Origin: Lachnospiraceae bacterium
GTDB lineage: Bacteria > Bacillota > Clostridia > Lachnospirales > Lachnospiraceae
Direction of reading: 5' to 3'
DNA: 64,000 nucleotides
Assembly (NCBI GenBank): GCA_910575775.1
Contig: CAJTEY010000006.1
Location: forward strand, 92,075 to 156,074
Shown: positions 16,992 through 25,859 of the stretch, one piece after another
Position numbering within the stretch: the first letter of the stretch is position 1
Layout: the number at the start of each line of letters is the position of its first letter
The notes under the pieces: model-generated
Told to the model about the DNA's origin: nothing
The model's input: the letters and a program-made list of their open reading frames with translations, nothing else
Databases searched by the model: none
Translations under genes and position numbers: made by a program

Positions 16992-18458
16992 ATGAGAGAA
17001 ACGATAACGGCTCTGCCGGGAGCCTTTGCAGAGAGGATGCAGAGGCTCCTTGGCGGGGAATATGAAGCCTTTGAGGAGAGTTACGGACAGGCCCGGCAGT
17101 ATGGGCTCAGATGTAACCTGTTAAAAGGCACAGAAGAAAATTTTGTCGGGGTAATGCCCTTTCCGCTGGAAAAGATTTCCTGGGCGCGGGAAGGGTTTTA
17201 TTATGATGCGGCGGCGCAGCCGGGGCGCCATGTGTTTCACGAGGCGGGAGCTTACTATATTCAGGAGCCCTCCGCCATGGCGGCGGTGGAAGTGCTTGCG
17301 CCAGAGCCGGGCGAGCGGATCCTCGATCTGTGTGCGGCGCCGGGCGGAAAGAGTACACAGATCGCGGGGCGGATGCAGGGACAGGGACTATTGGTTTCCA
17401 ATGAGATCATCGGGGAGCGGGCCCGCATCCTGTCCCAGAATGTGGAGCGGATGGGTGTGGCGGGCTGTGTTGTCTGCAGTGAGAAGCCGGAACGCATGGC
17501 GGCCCTGTTCCCGTCATTTTTTGACCGGGTTCTGGTGGATGCGCCCTGTTCCGGGGAAGGGATGTTCCGCAAGGAGGAGGCGGCCAGAGAGGAGTGGAGT
17601 CTGGAGAATGTGCAGATGTGCGCCGAAAGACAGGCATTGATTCTGGAGGAAGCGGCGAAGATGGTAAAGCCGGGCGGTGTGCTGGTGTATTCCACCTGTA
17701 CTTTTTCACCAGAAGAAAATGAGGGTACCATCAGCGCATTTTTGCGGGAGCATGAGGAATATACGATAGAAGAGACAGCACTGAGGGACATTCTTTCTCC
17801 GGGGCGGCTAGACTGGATTTCACAGCCGGGGGCGGGGATAGAGCATACATTGCGGCTCTGGCCGCATCTGATCCGGGGAGAGGGGCATTATATTGCCAGA
17901 CTGCGCAAGTGCGGGCAGCAGACGGACGCGCGGGAACCGGCCGCGCCAGAAGGAACGCGGAAATGTGCGGCACAGACGGGCGTGGAGAAAAATACAGCTC
18001 TGGGAAATAGAATCTGGCAGATTGCCGGAGAGAAAAAGTTATGTAAACTAATAGAAAGCTTCCTGCAGGAGGAACTGGAGATTGACGGCGCGTGGATGGC
18101 GCGGCATCCGGGACAGATGATCCGTTTCGGGGATCAGGTTTATCTTGTACCAGGAGAAATGATTTCCCTGACAGGAATCAAAGTTTTGCGGCCGGGACTG
18201 CAGCTTGTGACGGAGAAAAAGAACCGCTTTGAGCCGGCTCATGCGCTGGCGCGTGCTCTATTGCCAGGGGACTGCGGGCGTGTCTATGCCCTTACGGAGC
18301 AGGAAGCGTCTGCTTATATGCGCGGAGAGAGCATTGCCTGTGGAGACGAGAAAGGGTGGATGGCGCTTACCTTCCAGGGATATACACTTGGTTTTGGAAA
18401 GGCTTCGGGAGGGCAGATCAAAAACCATTATCCGAAAGGGCTTCGCAAATCTTTGTAA
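16992..18458 (+). CDS. RsmF/NOL1-NOP2-type rRNA cytosine-C5 methyltransferase
   Basis: A 488-residue RNA methyltransferase. SAM-binding motif LDLCAAPGGKST is near residue 110, VDAPCSGEGMFRK near 182 and the second catalytic Cys in STCTFSPEENE near 235. The C-terminal portion (about 330-488) carries the extra domains found in RsmF/YebU-type enzymes. It presumably methylates a 16S rRNA cytosine. GGAG sits 8 bases before ATG. The gene is downstream of the GH3-like gene on the same strand without a terminator between. Confidence 0.92.
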   Translation: MRETITALPGAFAERMQRLLGGEYEAFEESYGQARQYGLRCNLLKGTEENFVGVMPFPLEKISWAREGFYYDAAAQPGRHVFHEAGAYYIQEPSAMAAVEVLAPEPGERILDLCAAPGGKSTQIAGRMQGQGLLVSNEIIGERARILSQNVERMGVAGCVVCSEKPERMAALFPSFFDRVLVDAPCSGEGMFRKEEAAREEWSLENVQMCAERQALILEEAAKMVKPGGVLVYSTCTFSPEENEGTISAFLREHEEYTIEETALRDILSPGRLDWISQPGAGIEHTLRLWPHLIRGEGHYIARLRKCGQQTDAREPAAPEGTRKCAAQTGVEKNTALGNRIWQIAGEKKLCKLIESFLQEELEIDGAWMARHPGQMIRFGDQVYLVPGEMISLTGIKVLRPGLQLVTEKKNRFEPAHALARALLPGDCGRVYALTEQEASAYMRGESIACGDEKGWMALTFQGYTLGFGKASGGQIKNHYPKGLRKSL

Positions 18459-18491
18459 TTTCTTAATTTTATTTTATGCCATATTATAGAC

Positions 18492-18520
18492 TTGCCAAAT
18501 GATTCTGCCTGGAATATACT
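18492..18520 (+). promoter_or_regulatory. Sigma-A promoter of the MBOAT operon
   Basis: TTGCCA (18492-18497), 17-base spacer, TATACT (18515-18520), 65 bases before the MBOAT start. Confidence 0.7.
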
Positions 18521-18584
18521 AAATGTAGATTTTTACAGGAGATAAACTACTTCATTGTGTATGTTAGCGTAGGGAGTTCTTTCG

Positions 18585-20003
18585 ATGTTATTTTCCAGTG
18601 TGGGATTTTTGTTTCGGTTTCTGCCGATTTTTATTATAATCTATCTGATGTTTCCTAAATATCGCAATATCGTACTTCTGACAGGGAGCCTGATCTTCTA
18701 TGGAGTGGGAGAACCGTTTTTCGTTCTGCTGCTTCTTTTGTCTGTCCTGGTAAATTATGGTTTCACCCGTTATATGTTCTGGGAACCGCGTTATCCGCAG
18801 TCGAACCGTAAAAAAAAGGCGGCACGAAGGCGGAAACGGGCGATCATACTTGTTATCGCACTTGATCTGAGTGTACTGTTTGTGTTTAAATACTGGGATT
18901 TTGCCGCAGGGAGCATCAATGCGGCCGCAGGAAAAGGATTTTTGCCTCTGCTTTCGCTTGCACTGCCGCTCGGAATCAGCTTTTATACGTTTCAGATGAT
19001 CTCCTATCAGATTGACTGTTATCGGGGAACCATAGAGACGCGCGCGGGACTGCTTTCCTTTGCCACCTATATCTGTATGTTTCCCCAGCTGATAGCAGGC
19101 CCTATTGTCCGTTATGGAGAGGTGGCAGAGCGGATGGAGGGCAGGCGTGTGCGGATCAGAGATCTGGAGAACGGGCTGAAGCTGTTCACGCTCGGGCTTG
19201 GACTGAAGGTGCTTCTGGCAAACCAGATCGGTACACTCTGGAATCTGATTATGACGGCGGGAGCGGGCAGGCTGCATCCACTTGTGGCATGGCTGGGCGC
19301 GTTTGCCTATTCTTTTCAGATCTATTTTGATTTCTGGGGATATTCCGTGATGGCTATGGGACTCGGTAAGATGCTGGGATTTTCCATTCCCCGCAATTTC
19401 GATCATCCGTACACTTCGAGATCTCTGTCGGAATTTTGGAGAAGGTGGCATATGACACTGGGAAGCTGGTTCAAAGAGTATGTCTACATTCCTCTGGGCG
19501 GCAGCAGGAAGGGAAACGGGCGGACGATATGCAATTTACTTGTGGTCTGGGCGCTTACCGGGCTGTGGCACGGCGCGGCATGGAATTTTGTTCTTTGGGG
19601 CATTGTTTTTTTTCTGCTGATTTCGCTGGAAAAGCGGACTTTCGGAAAGTGGATGGAGAAAAGCCTTGTGCTGGGGCATGTCTATACGGTGCTGCTGATT
19701 CCTGTAACATGGGTGATTTTTGCGATTACGGATATGGGACAGCTGGCCGGTTATCTGGGCAATCTTGTCGGATATCACAGGGAAGGCATACTGGTCGGGA
19801 CCACGCAGCTGGTAAGGTATCTCAAGGAGTATGGTGCACTTATAATAGCGTGTGTTATCTTTGCAACTCCCCTGCCTGTGAATTTGTATTGGAAGTGGAA
19901 GGACCGCTGGTTTGTGGTGCTGATTCTTCTGGGTATCTTCTGGTGGTCGGTGAGGGAAATTGTTCTGGGAAGCAATAACCCGTTTTTGTATTTTAGATTT
20001 TGA
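18585..20003 (+). CDS. MBOAT O-acyltransferase, AlgI/DltB type
   Basis: A 472-residue multi-spanning membrane protein. The family signature is clear: FDHPYTSRSLSEFWRRWHMTLG near 268, YIPLGGSRKG near 303, and the catalytic His in TGLWHGAAW near 328. It moves acyl (usually acetyl) groups across the membrane for O-acetylation of a cell-surface polymer. The next gene codes for an anchored SGNH protein, the usual partner that completes transfer outside. Own promoter and GGGAG ribosome site. Confidence 0.93.
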   Translation: MLFSSVGFLFRFLPIFIIIYLMFPKYRNIVLLTGSLIFYGVGEPFFVLLLLLSVLVNYGFTRYMFWEPRYPQSNRKKKAARRRKRAIILVIALDLSVLFVFKYWDFAAGSINAAAGKGFLPLLSLALPLGISFYTFQMISYQIDCYRGTIETRAGLLSFATYICMFPQLIAGPIVRYGEVAERMEGRRVRIRDLENGLKLFTLGLGLKVLLANQIGTLWNLIMTAGAGRLHPLVAWLGAFAYSFQIYFDFWGYSVMAMGLGKMLGFSIPRNFDHPYTSRSLSEFWRRWHMTLGSWFKEYVYIPLGGSRKGNGRTICNLLVVWALTGLWHGAAWNFVLWGIVFFLLISLEKRTFGKWMEKSLVLGHVYTVLLIPVTWVIFAITDMGQLAGYLGNLVGYHREGILVGTTQLVRYLKEYGALIIACVIFATPLPVNLYWKWKDRWFVVLILLGIFWWSVREIVLGSNNPFLYFRF

Positions 20004-20022
20004 TGTTTGAATGAGGAGAAAA

Positions 20023-21150
20023 ATGAACAGAAATAAGATAAGGACTTTTCTGGAAATCATATATAACTGTCCCTTTGTCCTGCTTGTGATTTTTACAAGT
20101 GTTGTGTTTCTTATATTTTTTGACGGAACAGAAGGACGGGAAGACGGGAAAAATGTAGCGGCTTTGCGCATGATTGAGGAGAAAAGTCCTGCGAAAGAAA
20201 ATGATATAACAGATAAAGAAGAGCAAAAAGAGGATAGCAGCATTGTGGAGGAAGTGCAGAAACCGAAGGAGCAGGGAGAAAAAGACGTCAAAAATGCAGG
20301 GACACGCAAGGAAAATACTATCGGAATAAAAAAGGATTTAAAATGCAAAACAGATAACAAAAGTGCAGAAATATCTGGAAAACAGGAAAAAGAGAAAAAA
20401 CATGCCACGGAATTTGTGGAATACACACCGATTGAAACGGATTCCCGCTATTATTCAGATGCAGGAAAAATTGCATTGACTACGGTATATGATTATGTAT
20501 TAGAGAACGAAAGTTATTTTAATGATGCAGCCTTTCTGGGCGATTCCCGGACTTTGGGTATATCGGACTATGCCGGGCTTGAAGGTGCGGATTTTTTCTG
20601 TGACAATGGCATGACTATCTATAAGCTTCTTGAGGACGACGGGGTGACTTACCAGAAGACAGGTGAGAAGGTGGATATGAAAGAAATTTTGCAGGAGAAA
20701 CACTACGGCAAAATTTATATTATGCTGGGAATGAATGAACTGGGATATGGAGATACCCCCATGTATTTAAGGCAGTACTTGAAGGTGATCCGGCAGATCA
20801 AAGAATGGCAACCGGGTGTTATTATTTATGTGATGGCGAATCTCCATGTGAGCCAGGAGAAGAATAATATGGAGACGGAGTTTAACAATATCAATATCAA
20901 CGATAAAAACGTGGCCTCAGCCAGACTTGCCAACGGGAGCGATGTCTTTTACCTTGACTGCAATCCGCTGTTTACGGACGAGGAGGGATATCTGCTGGCG
21001 GAGCTTACTTTTGACGGCGTGCATCTTTATGCCCAGCATTACGATAAATGGCGGGACTTTCTCTTTGCCCACGGGGTAGAGCGTGAGGAAATACAGCAGA
21101 CGGAAGGAAGCGGACAGACGGAGACGTCCGGCGTTCCAGGTGATTCATAA
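20023..21150 (+). CDS. Membrane-anchored SGNH/GDSL-like protein
   Basis: A 375-residue protein with one N-terminal membrane segment (about 10-30), a long charged linker (about 35-130) and an extracellular SGNH fold. Block I GDSRT is near 173, GMNE near 236 and the Asp/His pair DGVHL near 331, so the triad seems intact. It pairs with the MBOAT gene 19 bases upstream and likely transfers or removes acetyl groups on a surface glycan. The ATG at 20011 is rejected because AGGAG following it serves the ATG at 20023. Confidence 0.82.
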   Translation: MNRNKIRTFLEIIYNCPFVLLVIFTSVVFLIFFDGTEGREDGKNVAALRMIEEKSPAKENDITDKEEQKEDSSIVEEVQKPKEQGEKDVKNAGTRKENTIGIKKDLKCKTDNKSAEISGKQEKEKKHATEFVEYTPIETDSRYYSDAGKIALTTVYDYVLENESYFNDAAFLGDSRTLGISDYAGLEGADFFCDNGMTIYKLLEDDGVTYQKTGEKVDMKEILQEKHYGKIYIMLGMNELGYGDTPMYLRQYLKVIRQIKEWQPGVIIYVMANLHVSQEKNNMETEFNNININDKNVASARLANGSDVFYLDCNPLFTDEEGYLLAELTFDGVHLYAQHYDKWRDFLFAHGVEREEIQQTEGSGQTETSGVPGDS

Positions 21151-21184
21151 GGCGGCGTGAAATGTTTTGGATTGAGGTGTAGGG

Positions 21185-21907
21185 ATGGAAAAGGTGCGCT
21201 TGAACAAATATCTTGCCTCCTGCGGTGTATGCTCCAGACGGGATGCGGATAAGCTGATAGATGCAGGAGTAGTCTTTGTAAACGGAAAGAGGGCTGAAGC
21301 AGGCATGAAAGCAGGCTCCGACGACCGGGTGGAGGTGCGGGGAAAACGCCTTGCGCCGCCGGATGAAAAGGTGGTGCTTGCCTACTATAAGCCTTTGGGA
21401 GTGGTCTGTTCGGAGCGGGACGCCCATGCAGGGCGGCTTGTGACGAAGGAGATCGGCTACCATAAGCGCGTGACCTATGCGGGCAGGCTGGATAAAGACT
21501 CCGAGGGGCTGCTGCTTCTCACCAACGACGGGGATCTGATCGATGCCATGATGCGGGGGAAGAACGGACATGAGAAGGAGTATATGGTCAAGTCGGACCG
21601 GAAGTGGGAGGAAAGCGCGTTAGAATGTATGCGGGCAGGCGTTTTTTTGGAAGAACTGGGACAGAAGACAAGGCCATGTGAGATTGAGCGGATCGGTGAG
21701 AAAACCTTGCGGATAGTGCTTACCCAGGGACTGAACAGGCAGATCAGGCGCATGTGCGAGACTCAGGGTTACCGGGTAAAGAGTCTGAAAAGAACGCGTG
21801 TTATTAATATTGGATTGGAACAGTTGAAACCGGGCGAGTACCGGGAGCTGACAGGGAAGGAGCGGGAGGAGCTGTACCGGCTCTGCGGATTGTGTGATGG
21901 AAAATAA
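21185..21907 (+). CDS. RsuA/RluB-family pseudouridine synthase
   Basis: A 240-residue enzyme. S4 RNA-binding domain at 1-60 (VRLNKYLASCGVCSRRDADKLI), then the synthase domain with catalytic Asp in GRLDKDSEGLLLLTNDG near 100 and the LTQGLNRQIRRM motif near 180. It converts uridine to pseudouridine in rRNA; the exact site (RluB, RluF or RsuA type) is not decided by motifs. It overlaps the ligase start by about 11 bases. Confidence 0.92.
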   Translation: MEKVRLNKYLASCGVCSRRDADKLIDAGVVFVNGKRAEAGMKAGSDDRVEVRGKRLAPPDEKVVLAYYKPLGVVCSERDAHAGRLVTKEIGYHKRVTYAGRLDKDSEGLLLLTNDGDLIDAMMRGKNGHEKEYMVKSDRKWEESALECMRAGVFLEELGQKTRPCEIERIGEKTLRIVLTQGLNRQIRRMCETQGYRVKSLKRTRVINIGLEQLKPGEYRELTGKEREELYRLCGLCDGK

Positions 21908-23852
21908 AATGGATCGTATGCGGGAGCTTGTCTCCCTCTTAAATAAGGCTTCGGAGGCCTATTATGCCAAAGATGAGGAGATTATGTCGAATTTCGAGTA
22001 CGACAGACTCTATGACGAGCTGACAGGGCTGGAGAGAGATCTTGGTGTGACGCTGGCGGACAGCCCCACGGTACAGGTGGGTTACGAGGCGGTGGATGAG
22101 CTGCCAAAAGAACGGCATGAGTCGGCCATGCTGTCCCTGGCTAAGACGAAGAACAGGGAGGAGCTTGCTGACTGGCTGAACGGGAAGGAAGGGCTTCTCT
22201 CGTGGAAATTGGACGGGCTGACCATTGTGCTGACATACAGGGAAGGCACCTTGCAGAAGGCGGTAACGAGAGGCAACGGCGAGGTGGGGGAAGTAGTCAC
22301 AGGCAACGCCAGGATGTTTCGCAATCTTCCCCTCAATATTCCCTATAAGGGGGAACTGATCCTGCGGGGCGAGGCGGTCATCACCTACAGTGGATTTGCG
22401 AAGATCAACAGGGAAATTGAGGACGAGCAGGCGAAATACAAAAATCCCAGAAATCTCTGCAGCGGCAGTGTCAGGCAGCTCGATAATCGGATAACGGCGG
22501 AGAGGGGTGTGCGGTTCTACGCCTTTTCCCTTGTGCGGGCGGACGTGGATTTTCATAATTCCCGCACAGAACAGTCGGCCTTTTTGCAGAAGCAGGGATT
22601 TGATGTGGTGGAATACCGCCTGGTTACGCCGGAAAATATATTGGATAACATTAGTTATTTTGAGGAAAAGATACAGACCTACGATGTGCCCTCCGACGGG
22701 TTAGTACTTACCTATGAGGACATGGCGTACGGTGCGTCTCTTGGCAGGACAGCAAAATTTCCACGGGATTCCATCGCCTTTAAGTGGGCGGATGAACTGC
22801 GGGAGACGACGCTTGTCGAGATGGAGTGGAGCGCCAGCCGTACCGGCCTGATCAATCCTGTGGCTATTTTTGAACCCGTGGAGCTGGAAGGCACTACGGT
22901 AAGCCGGGCATCCGTACACAATATCAGCATTGTGCGGGGGCTGAAGCTTGGGATCGGGGACAGAATCACGGTTTACAAGGCAAATATGATCATTCCCCAG
23001 ATTGCGGAGAATCTGACCGGGAGCGATTCACTGGAAATACCGGAAGTATGTCCTGTCTGCGGACAGCCTGCCCGCATCAGCCAGATGAACGACGTGCTGA
23101 CGCTTATGTGTGACAATCCCGATTGTGACGCGAAGAAGATTAAGGCGTTTACCCTGCTGGTGAGCCGGGATGCCCTGAATGTGGAAGGTCTGTCCGAGTC
23201 GACGCTGGAGAAATTTCTTGCCCGGGGATTTTTGCATGAGTTTGCAGATCTGTTCCGTCTGGAGCGGTTCTGTGAGGAGATCATCCAGATGGAAGGTTTT
23301 GGGGAGAAATCCTGGCAGAATCTTTCGGAGAGCCTGGAGAGGTCGCGCAAGACTACGCTGCCGCGTCTCCTCTACGGGCTGGGGATTGAGAATGTAGGTG
23401 TGGCCAACGCCAAAATGCTGTGCAGATATTTTCAGTATGATCTGCAGGAGCTGCGGAATGCTTCGGCGGAGGAGCTGGCGGAGATTGACGGCGTCGGCGG
23501 TGTGATTGCCCTGAGCATCTACGATTATTTTCATAATGAGAAAGCCGTGGAGCAGCTTGAGAATCTGCTGCGGGAAGTGGAGATTGAAAAACAGGAGACG
23601 GCGGAAGCGGAGCAGACCCTGTCAGGTATGAGCTTCGTCATCACGGGGAGCCTTGCGCATTTTGAAAACAGAAACGCCATGAAGGAGGAGATCGAGAAGC
23701 GGGGCGGAAAGGTGACCGGCAGCGTGACAGGGAAGACCGTCTGCCTGATTAACAACGATACCGCATCTCAGTCCTCCAAGAATAAGAAAGCGAAAGAGCT
23801 GGGAGTCAAAATTTTGTCTGAGGAAGATTTTATGGAAGAGTATCTGAAATAG
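21897..23852 (+). CDS. ligA: NAD-dependent DNA ligase
   Basis: A 651-residue ligase: Ia and adenylation domains, with the AMP-accepting Lys near 104 in WKLDG, then OB fold, four-cysteine zinc site (CPVC...CDNPDC, about 383-405), helix-hairpin-helix region and C-terminal BRCT domain (about 575-650). It seals nicks using NAD. Two motifs differ from the common form: HESAMLSL instead of H-x-x-PMLSL and WKLDG in place of the usual E-x-K-x-DG, so this may be a divergent second copy. The start overlaps the upstream gene; GTG 21894 is an alternative. Confidence 0.9.
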   Translation: MENKMDRMRELVSLLNKASEAYYAKDEEIMSNFEYDRLYDELTGLERDLGVTLADSPTVQVGYEAVDELPKERHESAMLSLAKTKNREELADWLNGKEGLLSWKLDGLTIVLTYREGTLQKAVTRGNGEVGEVVTGNARMFRNLPLNIPYKGELILRGEAVITYSGFAKINREIEDEQAKYKNPRNLCSGSVRQLDNRITAERGVRFYAFSLVRADVDFHNSRTEQSAFLQKQGFDVVEYRLVTPENILDNISYFEEKIQTYDVPSDGLVLTYEDMAYGASLGRTAKFPRDSIAFKWADELRETTLVEMEWSASRTGLINPVAIFEPVELEGTTVSRASVHNISIVRGLKLGIGDRITVYKANMIIPQIAENLTGSDSLEIPEVCPVCGQPARISQMNDVLTLMCDNPDCDAKKIKAFTLLVSRDALNVEGLSESTLEKFLARGFLHEFADLFRLERFCEEIIQMEGFGEKSWQNLSESLERSRKTTLPRLLYGLGIENVGVANAKMLCRYFQYDLQELRNASAEELAEIDGVGGVIALSIYDYFHNEKAVEQLENLLREVEIEKQETAEAEQTLSGMSFVITGSLAHFENRNAMKEEIEKRGGKVTGSVTGKTVCLINNDTASQSSKNKKAKELGVKILSEEDFMEEYLK

Positions 23853-23865
23853 AAGGGTGGGATTG

Positions 23866-24237
23866 CTATTTTTGTTTATTCAGCGCTTTCATAATGCCCA
23901 AAATATGGGTCAAGGCTGTGTAATCCAGCTTCTTTGCTTCACAGATGAGTTCTTTGAGCATCTGGGGATTGGTATTTTCTCCGTCAAAGAACTCCTGTGG
24001 GGTGACGTTTAAAAATTCACAAATATAAAAAAATGACTGCATGGATGGCAGTGATTTTTTATTTTCGATGGTATTAATATAGTTGTTTGCCTGTCCTAGA
24101 GATAAAGACATGTCGCGTGCGGAGATGCCTTTCTGCATTCTGAGTTCTGCCAATCTGTCGGGGAGAAAGTTTTCATACATCAATGATAGCCATACCCTTT
24201 CTGACGTTTTTTTCACTTTATTCAATAGATTGTACAT
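23866..24237 (-). CDS. XRE-family transcriptional regulator
   Basis: A 123-residue protein with a helix-turn-helix at about 28-85 (RLAELRMQKGISARDMSLSLG...INTIENKKSLPS) and a short C-terminal helix region. The first 19 residues may not be part of it: an ATG at 24180 is an alternative start, and neither has a strong ribosome site. It is divergent from the polysaccharide operon whose promoter lies 43 bases upstream, so it may regulate that operon. Confidence 0.85.
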   Translation of the reverse strand: MYNLLNKVKKTSERVWLSLMYENFLPDRLAELRMQKGISARDMSLSLGQANNYINTIENKKSLPSMQSFFYICEFLNVTPQEFFDGENTNPQMLKELICEAKKLDYTALTHILGIMKALNKQK

Positions 24238-24279
24238 TACATATAGGATCTATTCGTTAAGAATAATGGGGTATTTTTG

Positions 24280-24308
24280 TTGACATAAAAGATTTAATCT
24301 ATTATAAT
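24280..24308 (+). promoter_or_regulatory. Consensus promoter of the polysaccharide operon
   Basis: TTGACA (24280-24285), exact 17-base spacer, TATAAT (24303-24308): a perfect sigma-A consensus, 67 bases before the cpsB-like start. Such strength implies repression or post-transcriptional control. Confidence 0.88.
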
Positions 24309-24374
24309 TAGCAATAATGTTAGCTTAAATTTAGCAAAACACAGAGATTGCGATCATTTGTAATAAGGTGGAAA

Positions 24375-25106
24375 ATGAAAAATTTTATCGACATTCATTC
24401 TCATATTTTACCCGGGGTGGATGACGGGGCGGCCGGCTGGGAAATGAGTATGCGGATGCTGAAATGCGCGGCGGACGACGGCATATCCGTGATTGTTCTC
24501 ACACCGCATGATAAACCGGGACATCGGCACATGCCTTTTTCTGAGATGAAAAACAGGATGGAAAAACTGCAGTGCATGATGGAGGAAGAAAAGATAGATA
24601 TAAAATTGCACATGGGGAGGGAAGTGTATTACCGAAGCGGGATGCTCGGGAACATGGAAGAGGATATGACAGTAACTCTGGCGGGTTCCCGCTATCTGCT
24701 GGTGGAGTTCAATCCTCTGGCGGATTACAGTTATATCCGCAATGGAATTTATTCTCTTTTGATGGAAGGGTATTATCCGGTGCTGGCTCATGTGGAACGG
24801 TATCGGAATGTCTGTGCCAGAAAATCCGGTATCAATGATCTGATCGAGATGGGTTGCTACATGCAGGTGAATGCGGGCAGTGTTACCGGCAGATTCGGCT
24901 GGAAAACCAGACAGTTTGTAAAGCGTATTTTAAAATGTGGACAGGTTCATTTTATTGCGACGGATGCACATGACTTAGGCAAAAGAGCGCCTGCGCTTTC
25001 GGATTGTGCAGATTTTATCAGTAAAAAGTACGGCGGGGATTATTGCAGGAAGCTGTTTCTCGATAATCCGATGGATGTGATCAGGGATAGAGAGATTGCT
25101 CTATAA
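24375..25106 (+). CDS. cpsB: CpsB/YwqE-type PHP protein-tyrosine phosphatase
   Basis: A 243-residue PHP-fold metallophosphatase. Metal ligands are visible in DIHSHILPGVDDG (about 5-17), TPHDKPGHR, HVERY near 140 and TDAHDLGKR near 196. It dephosphorylates the tyrosine cluster of BY-kinases, here probably the kinase two genes on. The start at 24375 follows AAGGTGG; the frame is open earlier. First gene of the capsule-control module cpsB-cpsC-cpsD. Confidence 0.9.
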   Translation: MKNFIDIHSHILPGVDDGAAGWEMSMRMLKCAADDGISVIVLTPHDKPGHRHMPFSEMKNRMEKLQCMMEEEKIDIKLHMGREVYYRSGMLGNMEEDMTVTLAGSRYLLVEFNPLADYSYIRNGIYSLLMEGYYPVLAHVERYRNVCARKSGINDLIEMGCYMQVNAGSVTGRFGWKTRQFVKRILKCGQVHFIATDAHDLGKRAPALSDCADFISKKYGGDYCRKLFLDNPMDVIRDREIAL

Positions 25107-25130
25107 TTGACAGGCAGGTAGAAGGACAGG

Positions 25131-25859
25131 ATGGAAGAATACAGGGAAAATAAGAATGAAATAGAGTTTGATCTGCTGGAACTGACCCATATACTGCTCG
25201 GCAGATTCTGGATTATTCTGCTTGTGGGGATTGTGACAGCAGGGATCGGCTTTGCGGTCAGCGCCTATGTGCTGGCGCCATTTTTTGAATCGACCACAAA
25301 AATATATATTTTAAATAAAACGGACAACACGTCAGTTACCTATACCGATGTGCAGATAGGAACGCAACTGACGAAGGATTACGCGGAGCTGATTAACAGC
25401 AGATATGTGATAGAGAAAGTAATCGAACAGCTTTCTCTGGAAGGGATAGAGTATGAGGAACTGATGAAAAAGGTGTCGGTGGATGCACCCGCAGATACCC
25501 GTATTGTGTCAATTACAGTGGAACATACGAACCCCGAGACTGCCATGAACATCGCAAACTGCATCAGGAAAGTGGCAGAGGAACATATCCAGAATGTAAT
25601 GGACATCGAGGCGGTCAATGTGGTGGAGACAGCCAACATGCCGACGGAGAAATCAGGTCCCAGCATTGTGAAATGGACGTTGATAGGCGGGGTGGCAGGT
25701 TGCTTTTTGGCATGTGCCGTTATTGTAGTCATCTTTTTGCTGGATGATTCCATCAAATCTTCGGAGGATGTCGAGAAATACCTCGGACTTAGCGTATTGG
25801 CGATGATACCGGTTATTTCAGAAGATAATACAGTCAGAAAGAGTAAGAGGAAAAAATGA
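25131..25859 (+). CDS. cpsC: CpsC/YveK-type chain-length and kinase-activator protein
   Basis: A 242-residue Wzz-family membrane protein with two membrane segments (about 22-45 and 180-205) flanking an extracellular loop. The cytoplasmic C-terminus normally activates the BY-kinase. It controls polymer length together with CpsD. AAGGACAGG ribosome site; the stop overlaps the next start (ATGA), fitting a stoichiometric pair. Confidence 0.9.
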   Translation: MEEYRENKNEIEFDLLELTHILLGRFWIILLVGIVTAGIGFAVSAYVLAPFFESTTKIYILNKTDNTSVTYTDVQIGTQLTKDYAELINSRYVIEKVIEQLSLEGIEYEELMKKVSVDAPADTRIVSITVEHTNPETAMNIANCIRKVAEEHIQNVMDIEAVNVVETANMPTEKSGPSIVKWTLIGGVAGCFLACAVIVVIFLLDDSIKSSEDVEKYLGLSVLAMIPVISEDNTVRKSKRKK

